DNA of 64,000 bases from Rhodocyclaceae bacterium (GCA_023383815.1 JAHDYG010000019.1:1-64000), one strand, 5' to 3'; positions 8,814 to 18,068 are shown, counted from the first letter of the stretch. Notes: generated by a model not told the origin, from the sequence alone. Program-made: numbers and translations.

Positions 8814-9929
8814 TCACTCCTTGGGGGATATGGGGGGTGTTCTTGCGTGCAGGGGGCTGCGGCCCCGCACGACGCTCGTCAGCATGGTTGCGATGAACAG
8901 GACGAGTGCCAATGCATTGAGCAAGGCGCCGTGCTGGCGTAGCGTGAAGGCTTCGGGCGACACGCCCGCCACGCGTAGCGCAAGCGATCCGTGCAGCGCC
9001 AAGAGCGGGGCATGGAAGAAGGGATGGTAAGGGATCTTCACCCGCATCACGGCGGGGAAGATGATCGGCGCATGGCCAAAGACCATCGCAAATACAAAGC
9101 CGAGCGCAACCGCATGCACGGCTGCGTCGCGCAGATCGTGGCCGGGGGCGAAAGCGCCGGCGATGCCCATCGCCCCAGCCAGTGCCAGCCAGAAGTAGCC
9201 GCTCAGCAGGCAGATCGCGATGAAGCGCACCAACCCGTGCTGGCGCGCATTGTGCCTTGCGATGTCGTAGCGCAGCAGCCAGGCCGCGAGCGCGAGCAGG
9301 CCAGCAGAGAAGATCCGCAGGCCGGCCTCTTCCTGCCACGGCACGAGCAACGCTCCACCCAGCACCAGCGCCACACTTGCGACGAAGAGCGGGGGTGCGA
9401 TCCTTTGTGCAGGCAGGAAGCGGGTCAGTTCGAGACGCTCGCCGGCAATCGTCAGTACGAGAAATGCGAGCCACCATGGGACGACCATCTGCACGGACGC
9501 GCCGGCCGACCAGACGAGGCTTCCGATGAGCCAGCAGGCCGCGCCGGTCGCCAGGATCACCGTGTACAACGCCAGCTGGCGCCGGATCACGATCAGGCAA
9601 CCTGCCAGCAGGACGGTCGCGGCGGCGACGAGAAGTCCACGCGACAGGACTGGAGCAAGCGCTGCCATCGTCAGGATCCCGCTCAAGCCCGCCGCAGCCG
9701 GCGCACCATAAGCCCATGTCCGCCCGAGGGCGACGGCCCGCTCAAGGCTGATCACGGTACCGAAAAATGCGCCGACCATCAGGGCGGCATGGTTGCCCGC
9801 CTGGCTGGACGCAATTTCCGGGACCGTGATTCCCAGGCGCGCGAGCCCGGCAAGCACACCCCCAACCAGCGAGAGCATTCCGAGTACGAGCAAGGGCAGC
9901 CGCCAGCCCGGTCCGCGTTGCACGATCAT
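8814..9929 (-). CDS. nnrS: NnrS family heme/copper membrane protein
   Basis: 371-residue polytopic membrane protein with about 11-12 hydrophobic segments. Family features include the N-terminal motif GLARLG...NHAALMVGAFFGTVISLERAVALGRTWAY and later FGHAPIIFPAVMRVKIPYHPFFHAPLLALH, rich in His. NnrS proteins bind heme and copper and protect against nitric oxide; they are widespread in denitrifiers. It is the middle gene of an operon with DUF59 upstream (28 bp) and the FmdE-like gene downstream (4 bp). Confidence 0.9.
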   Translation of the reverse strand: MIVQRGPGWRLPLLVLGMLSLVGGVLAGLARLGITVPEIASSQAGNHAALMVGAFFGTVISLERAVALGRTWAYGAPAAAGLSGILTMAALAPVLSRGLLVAAATVLLAGCLIVIRRQLALYTVILATGAACWLIGSLVWSAGASVQMVVPWWLAFLVLTIAGERLELTRFLPAQRIAPPLFVASVALVLGGALLVPWQEEAGLRIFSAGLLALAAWLLRYDIARHNARQHGLVRFIAICLLSGYFWLALAGAMGIAGAFAPGHDLRDAAVHAVALGFVFAMVFGHAPIIFPAVMRVKIPYHPFFHAPLLALHGSLALRVAGVSPEAFTLRQHGALLNALALVLFIATMLTSVVRGRSPLHARTPPISPKE

Positions 9930-9957
9930 GGATGTCGTCCGATGTTCGTCCGCACCG

Positions 9958-10302
9958 TCACCATCCGAAATGCTCGCGCGCCTGCGGGCTCATCCGCTCG
10001 CGCGTCCAGGGTGGATCCCACACGATCCGGACCTCCACCGCCGTCTCATGAGGCAACACCGCGGTCAGCACCGCGTCGATCTCGTCCTTGATCATCTCGC
10101 CCATCGGACAGGCGGGCGAGGTCATCGTCATGGTCACGATTACACGTCCGTGGGAGGCTTCGATTCCGTAGATGAGCCCGAGATCGACGATGTTGATCCC
10201 GACTTCGGGGTCGATCACCTGGTGCAGAAGTGTGCGTATGGACTCGGCGTCCGGGTCCGGAAGTGGAGCGGATGCCGGAGAATTCATCTTGTTCTGGCTC
10301 AT
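9958..10302 (-). CDS. DUF59/MIP18-family metal-sulfur cluster assembly factor
   Basis: 114-residue protein with the DUF59 core IRTLLHQVIDPEVGINIVDLGLIYGI and VTMTMTSPACPMGEMI, where the Cys is the conserved cluster-transfer residue. Relatives (SufT, PaaD, MIP18) help Fe-S cluster assembly or repair. Leading an nnrS operon, it plausibly repairs nitric-oxide-damaged clusters (inference). The start chosen (MSQNKMNSP, 10302) has AGGAAC upstream on the minus strand; the frame extends to 10365 but that would run through the promoter. MNSPASAP (6 codons later) is an alternative. Confidence 0.85.
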   Translation of the reverse strand: MSQNKMNSPASAPLPDPDAESIRTLLHQVIDPEVGINIVDLGLIYGIEASHGRVIVTMTMTSPACPMGEMIKDEIDAVLTAVLPHETAVEVRIVWDPPWTRERMSPQAREHFGW

Positions 10303-10330
10303 CGTTCGGGTTCCTGCACGGCTGAGTGAA

Positions 10331-10353
10331 AAGATCCTTTTGTAATGCATGTT
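10331..10353 (-). promoter_or_regulatory. NsrR-like operator
   Basis: A 23-bp imperfect dyad. On the minus strand the left arm is AACATGCATTA and the right arm ends AAAAGGATCTT. It matches the E. coli NsrR consensus as I remember it (AAGATGYATTT-N-AAATRCATCTT) at 18 of 23 positions. It covers the -10 and predicted start of the promoter below, the position expected for NsrR repression relieved by nitric oxide. Confidence 0.55.
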
Positions 10354-10378
10354 AAACCCCTCCACAACCAGAGGTCAA
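10349..10378 (-). promoter_or_regulatory. Promoter of the DUF59-nnrS-FmdE operon
   Basis: On the minus strand, -35 TTGACC (10373-10378), an 18-bp spacer and -10 TAACAT (10349-10354). The predicted start is near 10342, about 40 nt before the ATG at 10302. The -10 overlaps the NsrR-like dyad. Confidence 0.6.
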
Positions 10379-10567
10379 TCGCGTGTTCATGGGTGTATGG
10401 CGCACCGAGCTTGCGAAGTCCGCCCAATGCAACGCAGGCAGTCCATACAAGTTTCATGGATGAACTGGCTGCCTGGCCAAGCGGCTTGATACCGATCTCG
10501 GGACGCTGCAAAGGGAAGGGAAGTGGGGCTGATCCGAACCTGAGGCGGGAGGCGCGAACGCTTCGAC
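10379..10567. other. Non-coding divergent interval
   Basis: These bases separate the leftward NO-response operon promoter from the rightward EPS operon promoter. Short frames exist in several phases but have no ribosome sites or recognisable products. I see no further dyads or terminators here. Confidence 0.5.
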
Positions 10568-10596
10568 TTGACCGGTGCATGGCGCTCTGATTCAAT
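10568..10596 (+). promoter_or_regulatory. Candidate promoter of the EPS operon
   Basis: -35 TTGACC (10568-10573), a 17-bp spacer and -10 TTCAAT (10591-10596). The predicted start is near 10603, leaving a leader of about 93 nt before the TTG start of the MarR-type regulator. It is the only good sigma70 match I see upstream of the 23-kb rightward gene run. Confidence 0.45.
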
Positions 10597-10603
10597 CGTA
10601 TGT

Positions 10604-10618
10604 GTTCAGATGTTGAAC
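10604..10618 (+). promoter_or_regulatory. Candidate operator dyad GTTCA-N5-TGAAC
   Basis: A perfect 5-bp-arm dyad, GTTCA GATGT TGAAC, lies at the predicted transcription start, just downstream of the -10. The first gene of the operon is a winged-helix regulator, so autorepression through this site is plausible but untested. Confidence 0.35.
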
Positions 10619-10695
10619 GAACCTCGCCGGGTATGCCCCTTGTGTGCGATACGTGGCGGTAGAGATCGAGACCCAATCGTAGGAGTCTTGCGCCT

Positions 10696-11043
10696 TTGCA
10701 CGACGAACTGCGCTACCGTATTCTCAAGCGGCTCGAGGCCAATCCGGCGATCAGCCAGCGTGAATTGGCTGATGCGCTCGGTGTAAGCCTGGGGCGGGCC
10801 AACTATTGCCTGCGCGCCTTGATCGAAAAAGGGTTGGTAAAGGTCGACAACTTTCGCCGCAGCGACAACAAGCTTGCCTACGCCTACCTCCTCACTCCTG
10901 CCGGCTTCGCCGACAAGGCGCTCGTTACGCGCCGTTTCCTGCAGCGAAAACTTGCCGAGTACGACGACCTCAAGGCTGAGATCGAGGCGCTCAGAAAGGA
11001 AGTCGGGTCGGATCGGGCGGAGAGCCGCACAAGCGCAATCTGA
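10696..11043 (+). CDS. MarR-family EPS-associated transcriptional regulator
   Basis: 115 residues. A winged helix-turn-helix occupies residues 2-65 (DELRYRILKRLEANPAISQRELADALGVSLGRANYCLRALIEKGLVKVDNF), followed by a C-terminal coiled coil rich in Lys/Glu (RFLQRKLAEYDDLKAEIEALRKEV). This is the small regulator family regularly found as first gene of exopolysaccharide loci. There is no in-frame ATG before a stop at 10660. The TTG at 10696 follows AGGAG at 10681-10685 with a 10-nt gap and fits the family N-terminus. It likely controls the downstream EPS operon. Confidence 0.88.
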   Translation: MHDELRYRILKRLEANPAISQRELADALGVSLGRANYCLRALIEKGLVKVDNFRRSDNKLAYAYLLTPAGFADKALVTRRFLQRKLAEYDDLKAEIEALRKEVGSDRAESRTSAI

Positions 11044-11064
11044 CCATTTCTGGCGCACCGGACA

Positions 11065-12105
11065 ATGAACCCATCCGACCTTGAATCGATCCTGCGCAGC
11101 GAGCCCCGAGTCTGGCTCGTCACTGGAGTGGCTGGGTTCATCGGCAGCAATTTGCTGGAAACGCTCCTGCAACTCGATCAGAGAGTTGTCGGGCTCGACA
11201 ACTTCGCGACTGGCCATCGTCGCAACCTTGAAGAGGTACGAAGCGGTGTCACGCCCGCGCAGTGGACTCGCCTGCGCTTTGTCGAAGGCGACATCCGCGT
11301 CCTCGAGGATTGCCGCGACGCGTGCAAGGGCGTCGACCACGTGTTGCACCAGGCTGCGCTGGGTTCCGTACCGCGCTCGATCGCTGACCCCATCATGTCG
11401 AATGCTGCCAACGTCGATGGCTTTCTGAACATGCTTGTCGCGGCGCGCGATGCGGGGGTGCGGAGTTTCACCTATGCCGCCAGCAGCTCCACATATGGTG
11501 ACCATCCGGCGCTGCCCAAGCTCGAAGACTCGATCGGCAGGCTACTTTCGCCGTATGCGGTGACCAAGTACGTGAATGAGCTGTATGCCGAGGTGTTCGC
11601 GCGCTGCTATGGATTTCAAGCTACCGGCCTGCGCTACTTCAACGTTTTCGGAAAACGGCAGGACCCCAATGGTGCCTATGCTGCCGTGATCCCGTGCTGG
11701 ATCGCCGCCATGATCCAGGGCCGCGACGTCTTCATCAACGGCGATGGCGAGAGCAGCCGCGACTTCTGTTTCGTCGACAACGTCGTCCAGGCCAATCTAC
11801 TGGCGGCGCTCGCCGGCACGGAGGCACGCGGCCAGGTCTACAACGTTGCGGTGGGCGGGCGCACGACGTTGGGTCAGCTCTTTGGCGCGCTGCGCGAAAC
11901 GCTCGCCGACAACGGCATACGGTACGACCGCGCGCCGATCCATCGCGATTTCCGCTCCGGTGACGTTCGCCACTCGCAGGCCGATATCGGCAAGGCTCGT
12001 GCATTGCTGGGCTACGCGCCGGCCTTCGACCTGGCGAGCGGAATTCGTGCTGCGATGCCGTGGTACCTCGGTTTTCTAGAAAAGGATGCGCCTGCATGCC
12101 CATGA
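11065..12105 (+). CDS. wbpP: UDP-N-acetylglucosamine 4-epimerase (WbpP/TviC type)
   Basis: 346-residue extended short-chain dehydrogenase. The NAD-binding motif [12 protein letters not shown] is at about residues 25-36. The catalytic Ser cluster [15 protein letters not shown] and the YxxxK pair ([13 protein letters not shown]) are present. The N-terminal extension and [22 protein letters not shown] are typical of WbpP/TviC enzymes that interconvert UDP-GlcNAc and UDP-GalNAc (and the corresponding uronic acids). It overlaps the next gene, a TviB-type dehydrogenase, by 10 bp. Together the two would supply UDP-GalNAcA for the polysaccharide. Confidence 0.88.
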   Translation: MNPSDLESILRSEPRVWLVTGVAGFIGSNLLETLLQLDQRVVGLDNFATGHRRNLEEVRSGVTPAQWTRLRFVEGDIRVLEDCRDACKGVDHVLHQAALGSVPRSIADPIMSNAANVDGFLNMLVAARDAGVRSFTYAASSSTYGDHPALPKLEDSIGRLLSPYAVTKYVNELYAEVFARCYGFQATGLRYFNVFGKRQDPNGAYAAVIPCWIAAMIQGRDVFINGDGESSRDFCFVDNVVQANLLAALAGTEARGQVYNVAVGGRTTLGQLFGALRETLADNGIRYDRAPIHRDFRSGDVRHSQADIGKARALLGYAPAFDLASGIRAAMPWYLGFLEKDAPACP

Positions 12106-13382
12106 CCCCGTCGCTGGAAAGGACTCGCATTGCAGTCATCGGCCTTGGATACGTCGGCCTGCCGCTTGCGGTCGAGTTCGGGAAGAGGCGCCCGGTCACC
12201 GGTTTCGACATTGATTCACACCGCATCGCGGAACTTCAAGCAGGGAAGGATCGGACCCTCGAAGTCGCGCCGTCGGAACTTGCTGAAGCGTCCAGTTTGC
12301 GCTTTTCGTCCGATGAAGCCGATCTGTGCGACTGCACGGTCTTCATCGTCACCGTGCCGACTCCGATCGATGCACACAAGCGACCGGATCTCACTCCGCT
12401 CATCAAGGCGTCGGAAACGGTCGGCCGGGTGCTCAAGCCTGGTGACATCGTCATCTACGAATCCACGGTCTACCCTGGTGCGACCGAAGAAGACTGCGTA
12501 CCTGTGCTTGAGCGCACCTCGGGGCTGCGCTTCAACCTCGACTTTTTCGCGGGCTACAGCCCCGAGCGTATCAACCCGGGTGACAAGGACCACCGCCTTC
12601 CCAGTATCAAGAAGGTCACCTCCGGTTCCACTCCAGAGGTCGCGGAGTACGTCGACGCGCTCTACCGGGAGATCATCACCGCCGGGACTCACAAGGCCGA
12701 AAGCATTCGTGTGGCAGAAGCCGCGAAAGTCATCGAGAACACGCAGCGCGACGTCAATATCGCGCTCATCAACGAGCTGGCAATGCTCTTCAACCGCATG
12801 GGCATCGATACCGAAGCGGTCTTGCAGGCCGCGGGTACCAAGTGGAACTTTCTACCGTTCCGCCCCGGACTGGTGGGTGGGCACTGCATTGGCGTCGATC
12901 CGTACTACCTGACGCACAAGGCGCAGGCCATCGGCCATCATCCTGAAATGATCCTTGCCGGTCGGCGCATCAACGACAGCATGGGGAGCTATGTGGTCTC
13001 GCAGCTCATCAAGGCAATGATCAAGCGAAGGATTCAGGTTGAGGGTGCGCAGGTGCTCGTGATGGGGCTGACTTTCAAGGAAAACTGCCCCGATCTGCGC
13101 AACACGCGTGTCGTGGACATCGTGCGCGAGCTGGAGGACTACGGTATTGCCGTGGAGGTGTATGACCCGTGGGTCGATGCCGTCGAGGCGAGAAGGGAGT
13201 ACGGAATTGACCCCATCGTGGAGCCGAAGAGGGAACGCTATGACGGAATCGTTCTGGCCGTGGCTCATCGTGCGTTTCGAGAGATGGGGGTCGAGGCCGT
13301 CCGATCTTACGGAAGGAAGACGCATGTTCTGTACGACATCAAGCGCGTGCTTGGAAGAAATGCGGCGGATTTCTGTCTGTGA
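12096..13382 (+). CDS. tviB: UDP-N-acetyl-D-galactosamine/glucosamine 6-dehydrogenase (TviB/WbpO type)
   Basis: 428-residue nucleotide-sugar dehydrogenase that oxidises C6 to a uronic acid with two NAD+. N-terminal Rossmann motif [17 protein letters not shown], then [30 protein letters not shown], the catalytic cysteine in [21 protein letters not shown], and the C-terminal domain with [14 protein letters not shown]. The start ATG at 12096 (or 12102) follows AAAGGA and overlaps wbpP. The family name VipA/TviB comes from Vi antigen, which is a GalNAcA polymer. Confidence 0.92.
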   Translation: MPMTPSLERTRIAVIGLGYVGLPLAVEFGKRRPVTGFDIDSHRIAELQAGKDRTLEVAPSELAEASSLRFSSDEADLCDCTVFIVTVPTPIDAHKRPDLTPLIKASETVGRVLKPGDIVIYESTVYPGATEEDCVPVLERTSGLRFNLDFFAGYSPERINPGDKDHRLPSIKKVTSGSTPEVAEYVDALYREIITAGTHKAESIRVAEAAKVIENTQRDVNIALINELAMLFNRMGIDTEAVLQAAGTKWNFLPFRPGLVGGHCIGVDPYYLTHKAQAIGHHPEMILAGRRINDSMGSYVVSQLIKAMIKRRIQVEGAQVLVMGLTFKENCPDLRNTRVVDIVRELEDYGIAVEVYDPWVDAVEARREYGIDPIVEPKRERYDGIVLAVAHRAFREMGVEAVRSYGRKTHVLYDIKRVLGRNAADFCL

Positions 13383-13444
13383 CGGTTCGGCATCGAGCTT
13401 CAGGTCTGGACCGATCGGATGCTGGGAACCAAAGGAGAGCGCAG

Positions 13445-14089
13445 TTGAGCGATGAAAGTGCGGCCTGCCGGGCACGAGGTCAGAAGGTCCAGTTCTTCGC
13501 TCCCTATTGGAATGGGAGATCCGTTCTGGACGTGGGTTGCGCCGGGCAGGGATACGACATCTCGCATCCGGCTTGGTTGCACGGCATCGTGTGTCGAAGC
13601 GCCAGATACTGCGTTGGGCTCGATCATGACAAGGGAGCGGTCGATGCGGCCAACCGGGCCGGATATCAACTTGTTCATGCCGATGCCCAAAGGTTTTCGT
13701 TTCAGGAACGGTTCGAGGTCGTCAACGCGCTCGACGTGATTGAGCACCTTGAGGACCCAAAAGGTTTCTTTGGTTCGGTCAGCGAGTGCCTTCTCCCCGG
13801 GGGCGTGCTGCTTCTGAGTACGCCCAACCCATGGTTCTTCATGCGCACTCTTCGGTGCTTCCTGAAGAATACCGGAGGTGCAAATCCCGATCATGTGACG
13901 TGGTTCTGCACCGAAACCATCTCGGAGTTGCTGCGCCGCAACGGTTTTGCTGTCGAGCGCATTGCCTACGGAAGTGGAGAGCGAAGACTGTACTGGTATC
14001 GCTTCCTGCCGGCGTCGATTCGACATACGTCGATATTCATCGTTGCACGTCTGGAATCGTCCAATACTCCAATCGGCAGTCTGACGTGA
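13445..14089 (+). CDS. SAM-dependent methyltransferase
   Basis: About 214 residues. Class I methyltransferase fold with motif I SVLDVGCAGQGYDIS, an acidic motif II residue in VGLDHDKGAV, VNALDVIEHLEDPKGFF (motif post-I/IV) and LLPGGVLLLSTPNPW. The frame opens at a GTG at 13379 overlapping tviB, but a TTG at 13445 has a strong AAGGAG 7 nt upstream and trims a Ser/Arg-rich tail, so I prefer it. Likely target: a sugar residue of the polymer or a carrier-linked glycan. Confidence 0.75.
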   Translation: MSDESAACRARGQKVQFFAPYWNGRSVLDVGCAGQGYDISHPAWLHGIVCRSARYCVGLDHDKGAVDAANRAGYQLVHADAQRFSFQERFEVVNALDVIEHLEDPKGFFGSVSECLLPGGVLLLSTPNPWFFMRTLRCFLKNTGGANPDHVTWFCTETISELLRRNGFAVERIAYGSGERRLYWYRFLPASIRHTSIFIVARLESSNTPIGSLT

Positions 14090-14101
14090 CCACCGCTCGC
14101 C

Positions 14102-15574
14102 GTGCTCAACAGTGAAACCATGGCCTGGAGCGGAATTCGCAAGGTGCTGGCCGGCAATCAATTTCTCAAGGCGGTCGGTGTGCTTTCCGGGGGTGCAGTC
14201 GTTTCCCAGCTTCTGGTCATCGGAATTGCGCCGCTTCTGACTCGGTTGTACGATCCACGAGACCTTGGGCTACTTGCGACCTATGCGGCAGTGGTCAGCC
14301 TGCTGTCGGTGGTCTGTTCACTTCGCTACGAGCTTGCAATTCCTCTTGCAAGAAATGAGGGCGACGCAGATTGCCTGACGGTTCTTTGCTTTCTGGTTCT
14401 GACGACGACTTCTATTGTTGTTGGAACATCCGTTGCGCTCATGCATCTTGCGGGAGCACTCCACGCTTTCGACGCCGAGCTGGCAGCATACTTCTGGATC
14501 ATCCCGGTCGCGCTGTTCGTGTCGGGAGCCGGGGCAATTCTGCATTACCGAACCCTGCGAGCCACGGCTTATCGTTCGATTGCCGTTTCACAGCTTGCAC
14601 AGTCTTCAACCACCGCCATCATCCAGTTGGTCGCGTACAAGTTTGGCTCGCTGGCACTGATTGGCGCACAAGTCTGCGGCCAGATGGTGGCGTCCATCTG
14701 TCTCGGAAGAGCGGCTGCCGAGCGTCCCATGAGATGGAAGCAGTCGTGGGAGGAAATCGTCGAGTGTGCGCTGCGTTTCAGGCGGTATCCGCAATTTTCC
14801 ATGTGGACGAGCCTGCTTTCGGTAGCCAATGCACAAGTTCCGGTCCTGCTGATGGCAGCCGGTTTCGCAGGAACGGCAACGGGCTATTTTGCGCTTGCAA
14901 CGCGGGTCCTCGCGCTGCCGATGCATCTTGTCGGGCAAGCTGTTACGCATGTCTACTTCGCACGCGCACCGGTCGCAAGAAGCGAGGGAAATCTGGCGGA
15001 GTTGACCAGTCGGGTGCATCAACGACTCGTGCAGATCTCTCTTGCGCCATTGGTGCTTCTTGCTTCAATCAGCCCGGACCTGTTCTCGATGGTGTTCGGC
15101 GAGAACTGGCGTACGGCGGGAGAGTACGCACAAGTCATGTGTCCCTGGTTGTACTTGAGTTTCGTTTGCGGTCCGATCGTAAGGTTGTTTGAGGTGATCG
15201 ACAAGCAGATGTATGGAACCGTCCTGCAGATGGCGTTTCTGCTGATGGGGGCGGGGGGTGTGTTTGTGGGCATCAGTTTCTCGGATCCTGAAATTGCGAT
15301 CCAGTTGCTGACGGTGGCGAACGTGGTCTGCTGGGGAGGGTTTCTTGTCTGGCTCGGTTCTCACCTGAAACCGAGCCCTGCTGTTTTTGCTTTGGCAACC
15401 TTCAGGGAAAGCCCGGCTGCGCTGCTGTGCGTCTCACCTGTGTGGATTGAGATGCAGCTGAATCATGGCGAATGGCAGCTTGGGTTAGTGGTGTCCCTTA
15501 TGCTCTTGATCTTGCGTGGCAGAAGGATTCTGACCGATCAGGCGCGAGCGGAACCAGGCAATCACGTGGAATGA
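14102..15574 (+). CDS. Wzx-like polysaccharide flippase
   Basis: 490-residue membrane protein with about 12-14 hydrophobic helices and the MOP-superfamily N-terminus LKAVGVLSGGAVVSQLLVIGIAPLLTRLYDPRDLGLLATYAA. It would flip the undecaprenyl-linked repeat unit across the inner membrane. The start is uncertain: GTG at 14102 (12 bp after the methyltransferase stop) or ATG at 14120; neither has a clear ribosome site. Its stop overlaps the polymerase start (ATGA). Confidence 0.85.
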   Translation: MLNSETMAWSGIRKVLAGNQFLKAVGVLSGGAVVSQLLVIGIAPLLTRLYDPRDLGLLATYAAVVSLLSVVCSLRYELAIPLARNEGDADCLTVLCFLVLTTTSIVVGTSVALMHLAGALHAFDAELAAYFWIIPVALFVSGAGAILHYRTLRATAYRSIAVSQLAQSSTTAIIQLVAYKFGSLALIGAQVCGQMVASICLGRAAAERPMRWKQSWEEIVECALRFRRYPQFSMWTSLLSVANAQVPVLLMAAGFAGTATGYFALATRVLALPMHLVGQAVTHVYFARAPVARSEGNLAELTSRVHQRLVQISLAPLVLLASISPDLFSMVFGENWRTAGEYAQVMCPWLYLSFVCGPIVRLFEVIDKQMYGTVLQMAFLLMGAGGVFVGISFSDPEIAIQLLTVANVVCWGGFLVWLGSHLKPSPAVFALATFRESPAALLCVSPVWIEMQLNHGEWQLGLVVSLMLLILRGRRILTDQARAEPGNHVE

Positions 15575-16986
15575 TGTCGATGCGGACCAAGGATCTGAGA
15601 TTCTGGATTTCGATGTCTGTCCTCGCAACGACTGCAACCTATTGCCTGTTTTCAAACACCGGTTCGCAGTTCGTGGACGAACTTCCCTGGCTCTATTTCG
15701 TGGCGTGGCTTGCGATCGTCTTTTCAGTTGTCGGGAATAGAATTCCAGCGGCAAACGTATTCAAGCCATCATCACTGCTGCTGTTGTACGTCTCCACGTT
15801 CTTCTTGTTCGGGGCACTTTCCTATCGATTCGATCTCGTGTTTGATACGGCTGATCGTCACAGCCTGTACGCATTCAAGGATCTCGGATACATAACAGCC
15901 TATATCCTATCGGGATTCATGATTCTCCTTGCCGTGTGGAGGGTTCAATACACAAAGGGCAATGTACGGTCGGAATGCGGTGCTGGATCCCTTCCCGAGC
16001 GAAAACCGACTGGTCGCAGGCGGTTCAAGGGAGTATTGCTGTCGGTATCGATTCTGTTTCTATGCACTGCACTGAAGCTGTTCGAGCTGTCGCCCGGTTT
16101 TCTCGACCCGGCTGCGCCGTTCGTCGTTGCTGCCCTGTATCTGTCGAGCTATTCGTACAGGGAGTTTCCAGAGGTCAGGATCGCAGTTTATGCGCTTCTG
16201 ACAGTTGTGCTGGCCTCGGTATTCTATGATGATCGACGGCTCGTGGCATTCCTGCTGTTTACCCTGTTTTTCATGGAGTATTCAAACAGGTCTGGGGTGA
16301 CGTTGAGTCCCGGGGTGCTGTGGAAAGGCGTCGGTGTGATCGTTGGGTTCGTCGCCCTGGTTGTTGGAATGTCAATTGTGCGCGGTGTCGGTGGGTTCGG
16401 CGTCGATTCACTCTTTTCGGCACTCGCAAATGTGACGGATTACTTCAGGATGGAAAACAGTCTGGCGATGCTTTTTCATAACCTGGAATTTGCGCCAACG
16501 TTTTTTCATACCTACGACGCTGTTCAATATTGTATTGAATCGGGTCACTATCTCTACGGTGAAACGATCGTGAAGGTATTGTTTCTGCTTGTGCCAAGGG
16601 AGGCGTTCGAGATCAAGCCGGATAGCATGGTGCATCTCTATACCAGCACACTATATCCCGACTATCGGTATGTCGGCGGTTCATGGGTTCCGAATATTTT
16701 TGCGGAGGCATACTGGAATTTCGGGTATGTCGCCGGATTGGCCTATCTTGCGGCGCTGTTATGGATTCTTGATCTGATCTATCTCAGACAGTATTCACGC
16801 CTTTCAAGCCCGTCCTGCATCGAAGGCGTGCTATTTCTGTCCTGTTATTATTATCTTGTATTCCTATTCCGGGGAAGTGGGATCGATCTGTTCATGTATT
16901 ATTGCGCATTGAGCTATTTTACGTGCCTCGTATATCGGATTTTCGGTGAGGCGAGTCGTCTGGGGCGAAGAGTGAGATGGCAATGA
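15571..16986 (+). CDS. Putative repeat-unit polymerase (Wzy-like)
   Basis: 471-residue integral membrane protein with about 11-12 predicted helices and no soluble catalytic domain. Between helices lie periplasmic-type loops such as the stretch from about residue 290 (RGVGGFGVDSLFSALANVTD, FAPTFFHTYDAVQYC), and near the C-terminus a motif GGSWVPNIFAEAYWNFGYVAG. Such N-x-x-E-x-Y-x-N-x-G patterns occur in O-antigen/EPS polymerases. Position right after the flippase supports Wzy. The ATG at 15571 overlaps the preceding stop. Base composition is clearly AT-richer than its surroundings (16861-16920 is 25 G+C of 60), common for polymerase genes. Confidence 0.7.
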   Translation: MMSMRTKDLRFWISMSVLATTATYCLFSNTGSQFVDELPWLYFVAWLAIVFSVVGNRIPAANVFKPSSLLLLYVSTFFLFGALSYRFDLVFDTADRHSLYAFKDLGYITAYILSGFMILLAVWRVQYTKGNVRSECGAGSLPERKPTGRRRFKGVLLSVSILFLCTALKLFELSPGFLDPAAPFVVAALYLSSYSYREFPEVRIAVYALLTVVLASVFYDDRRLVAFLLFTLFFMEYSNRSGVTLSPGVLWKGVGVIVGFVALVVGMSIVRGVGGFGVDSLFSALANVTDYFRMENSLAMLFHNLEFAPTFFHTYDAVQYCIESGHYLYGETIVKVLFLLVPREAFEIKPDSMVHLYTSTLYPDYRYVGGSWVPNIFAEAYWNFGYVAGLAYLAALLWILDLIYLRQYSRLSSPSCIEGVLFLSCYYYLVFLFRGSGIDLFMYYCALSYFTCLVYRIFGEASRLGRRVRWQ

Positions 16987-18068
16987 CAAGAGTCCTGATC
17001 GTCCAGGATATCCTTGCGCACTACCGGGTTCCCGTTTATCGAGAGCTTGCCAAGACATGCGATCTGACGGTCGTTCATTCCGGAGCACCTGCGGCTGTTG
17101 AAGGTGTTCGCGAGCTGATAAGTACCCGGACTGGGTGCGCTGGATTCTTCTGGCAGTCAGGTGTACTCGGTCTGACGCGTAGCGGGAAGTACGATGTCGT
17201 GATCGTAATGTTTGACGTTCGGTGGATCTCAAACGTTCTTGGGATACTGTTTGGCAAGAGCCGGGTGATCTGCTGGGGACATCGGTACGGACGCAGACCC
17301 ATTGTCAACCGATTCAGGGAGTGGTTGATGAAGCGCTGTGACGGGGTCTTGCTCTACAGCGCATGTGATCTCGATCGCGTGATTGCCGCCGGGATCAAAC
17401 CGGGCGCGGTGTACGTGGCGAACAATACGATTCACGTACCGAATGCGCGTGATTGCAGTTCCTGTCGCAAGCGAAGCTTCATTTTTGTCGGACGGCTTGA
17501 AGCACGAAAGCGGGTGAATGTCCTGATTCAGGCCTTTCGGGATGCGCTGTGCCGAATCGACCGTCGTGCTGTACTCGAGATCGTCGGCGACGGATCGGAG
17601 CGCGGCCATCTCGAGGACCTTGTCGCCCGGTCTGGATTGAAGGGAAAGGTGATCTTTCACGGTTCGGTGACGGAGGCGGATCGTTTGGCGACGCTGTTCA
17701 GCGGCGCGATTGCGTATGTTTCACCAGGACCGGTCGGGCTGGGGGCGATTCATTCGTTCGCTTACGGGGTGCCCGTTGTAACGGCAAGGGCGGAGTACCA
17801 CGGTCCGGAATTTTCGAATCTTGAACACGGGAGGAATGCGATCATTTTCGGTCAGGACTTCGAGCTGACAGATGTATTGGGCACGCTCTGGCATGATCGA
17901 CGGTTCGCAAAGGAATTGGGTCGTGCGGCGTTCGAGACCTATTCGCAACGCTGTTCGATGGCTGGCATGGTCAGTGGTTTTGTTGCGGCGATTGATGGTG
18001 GTTGCGGCCAGGGGATTACCGCAGCGTCTCTGGTAGAGGCGCCACGGAAGCCGTCCGTGGATAATTGA
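16977..18068 (+). CDS. Glycosyltransferase (GT4-like)
   Basis: 363 residues, GT-B fold. The N-terminal MTRVLIVQDILAHYRVPVYRELAKTCDLTVVHSG and the C-terminal donor half IFVGRLEARKRVNVLIQAFRD...LEIVGDGSERGHLEDLVARSGLKGKVIFHGSV fit family 4. The usual E-x7-E motif is altered in the region PVGLGAIHSFAYGVPVVTARAEYHGPE. It overlaps the polymerase gene by 10 bp, in operon. Linkage and sugars are unknown. Confidence 0.82.
   Translation: MAMTRVLIVQDILAHYRVPVYRELAKTCDLTVVHSGAPAAVEGVRELISTRTGCAGFFWQSGVLGLTRSGKYDVVIVMFDVRWISNVLGILFGKSRVICWGHRYGRRPIVNRFREWLMKRCDGVLLYSACDLDRVIAAGIKPGAVYVANNTIHVPNARDCSSCRKRSFIFVGRLEARKRVNVLIQAFRDALCRIDRRAVLEIVGDGSERGHLEDLVARSGLKGKVIFHGSVTEADRLATLFSGAIAYVSPGPVGLGAIHSFAYGVPVVTARAEYHGPEFSNLEHGRNAIIFGQDFELTDVLGTLWHDRRFAKELGRAAFETYSQRCSMAGMVSGFVAAIDGGCGQGITAASLVEAPRKPSVDN

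Noticed and set aside
10299-10676. Short frames on both strands in the nnrS-operon/EPS divergent region
   Set aside because: They overlap two good promoters and the NsrR-like site and have no ribosome sites or domains.
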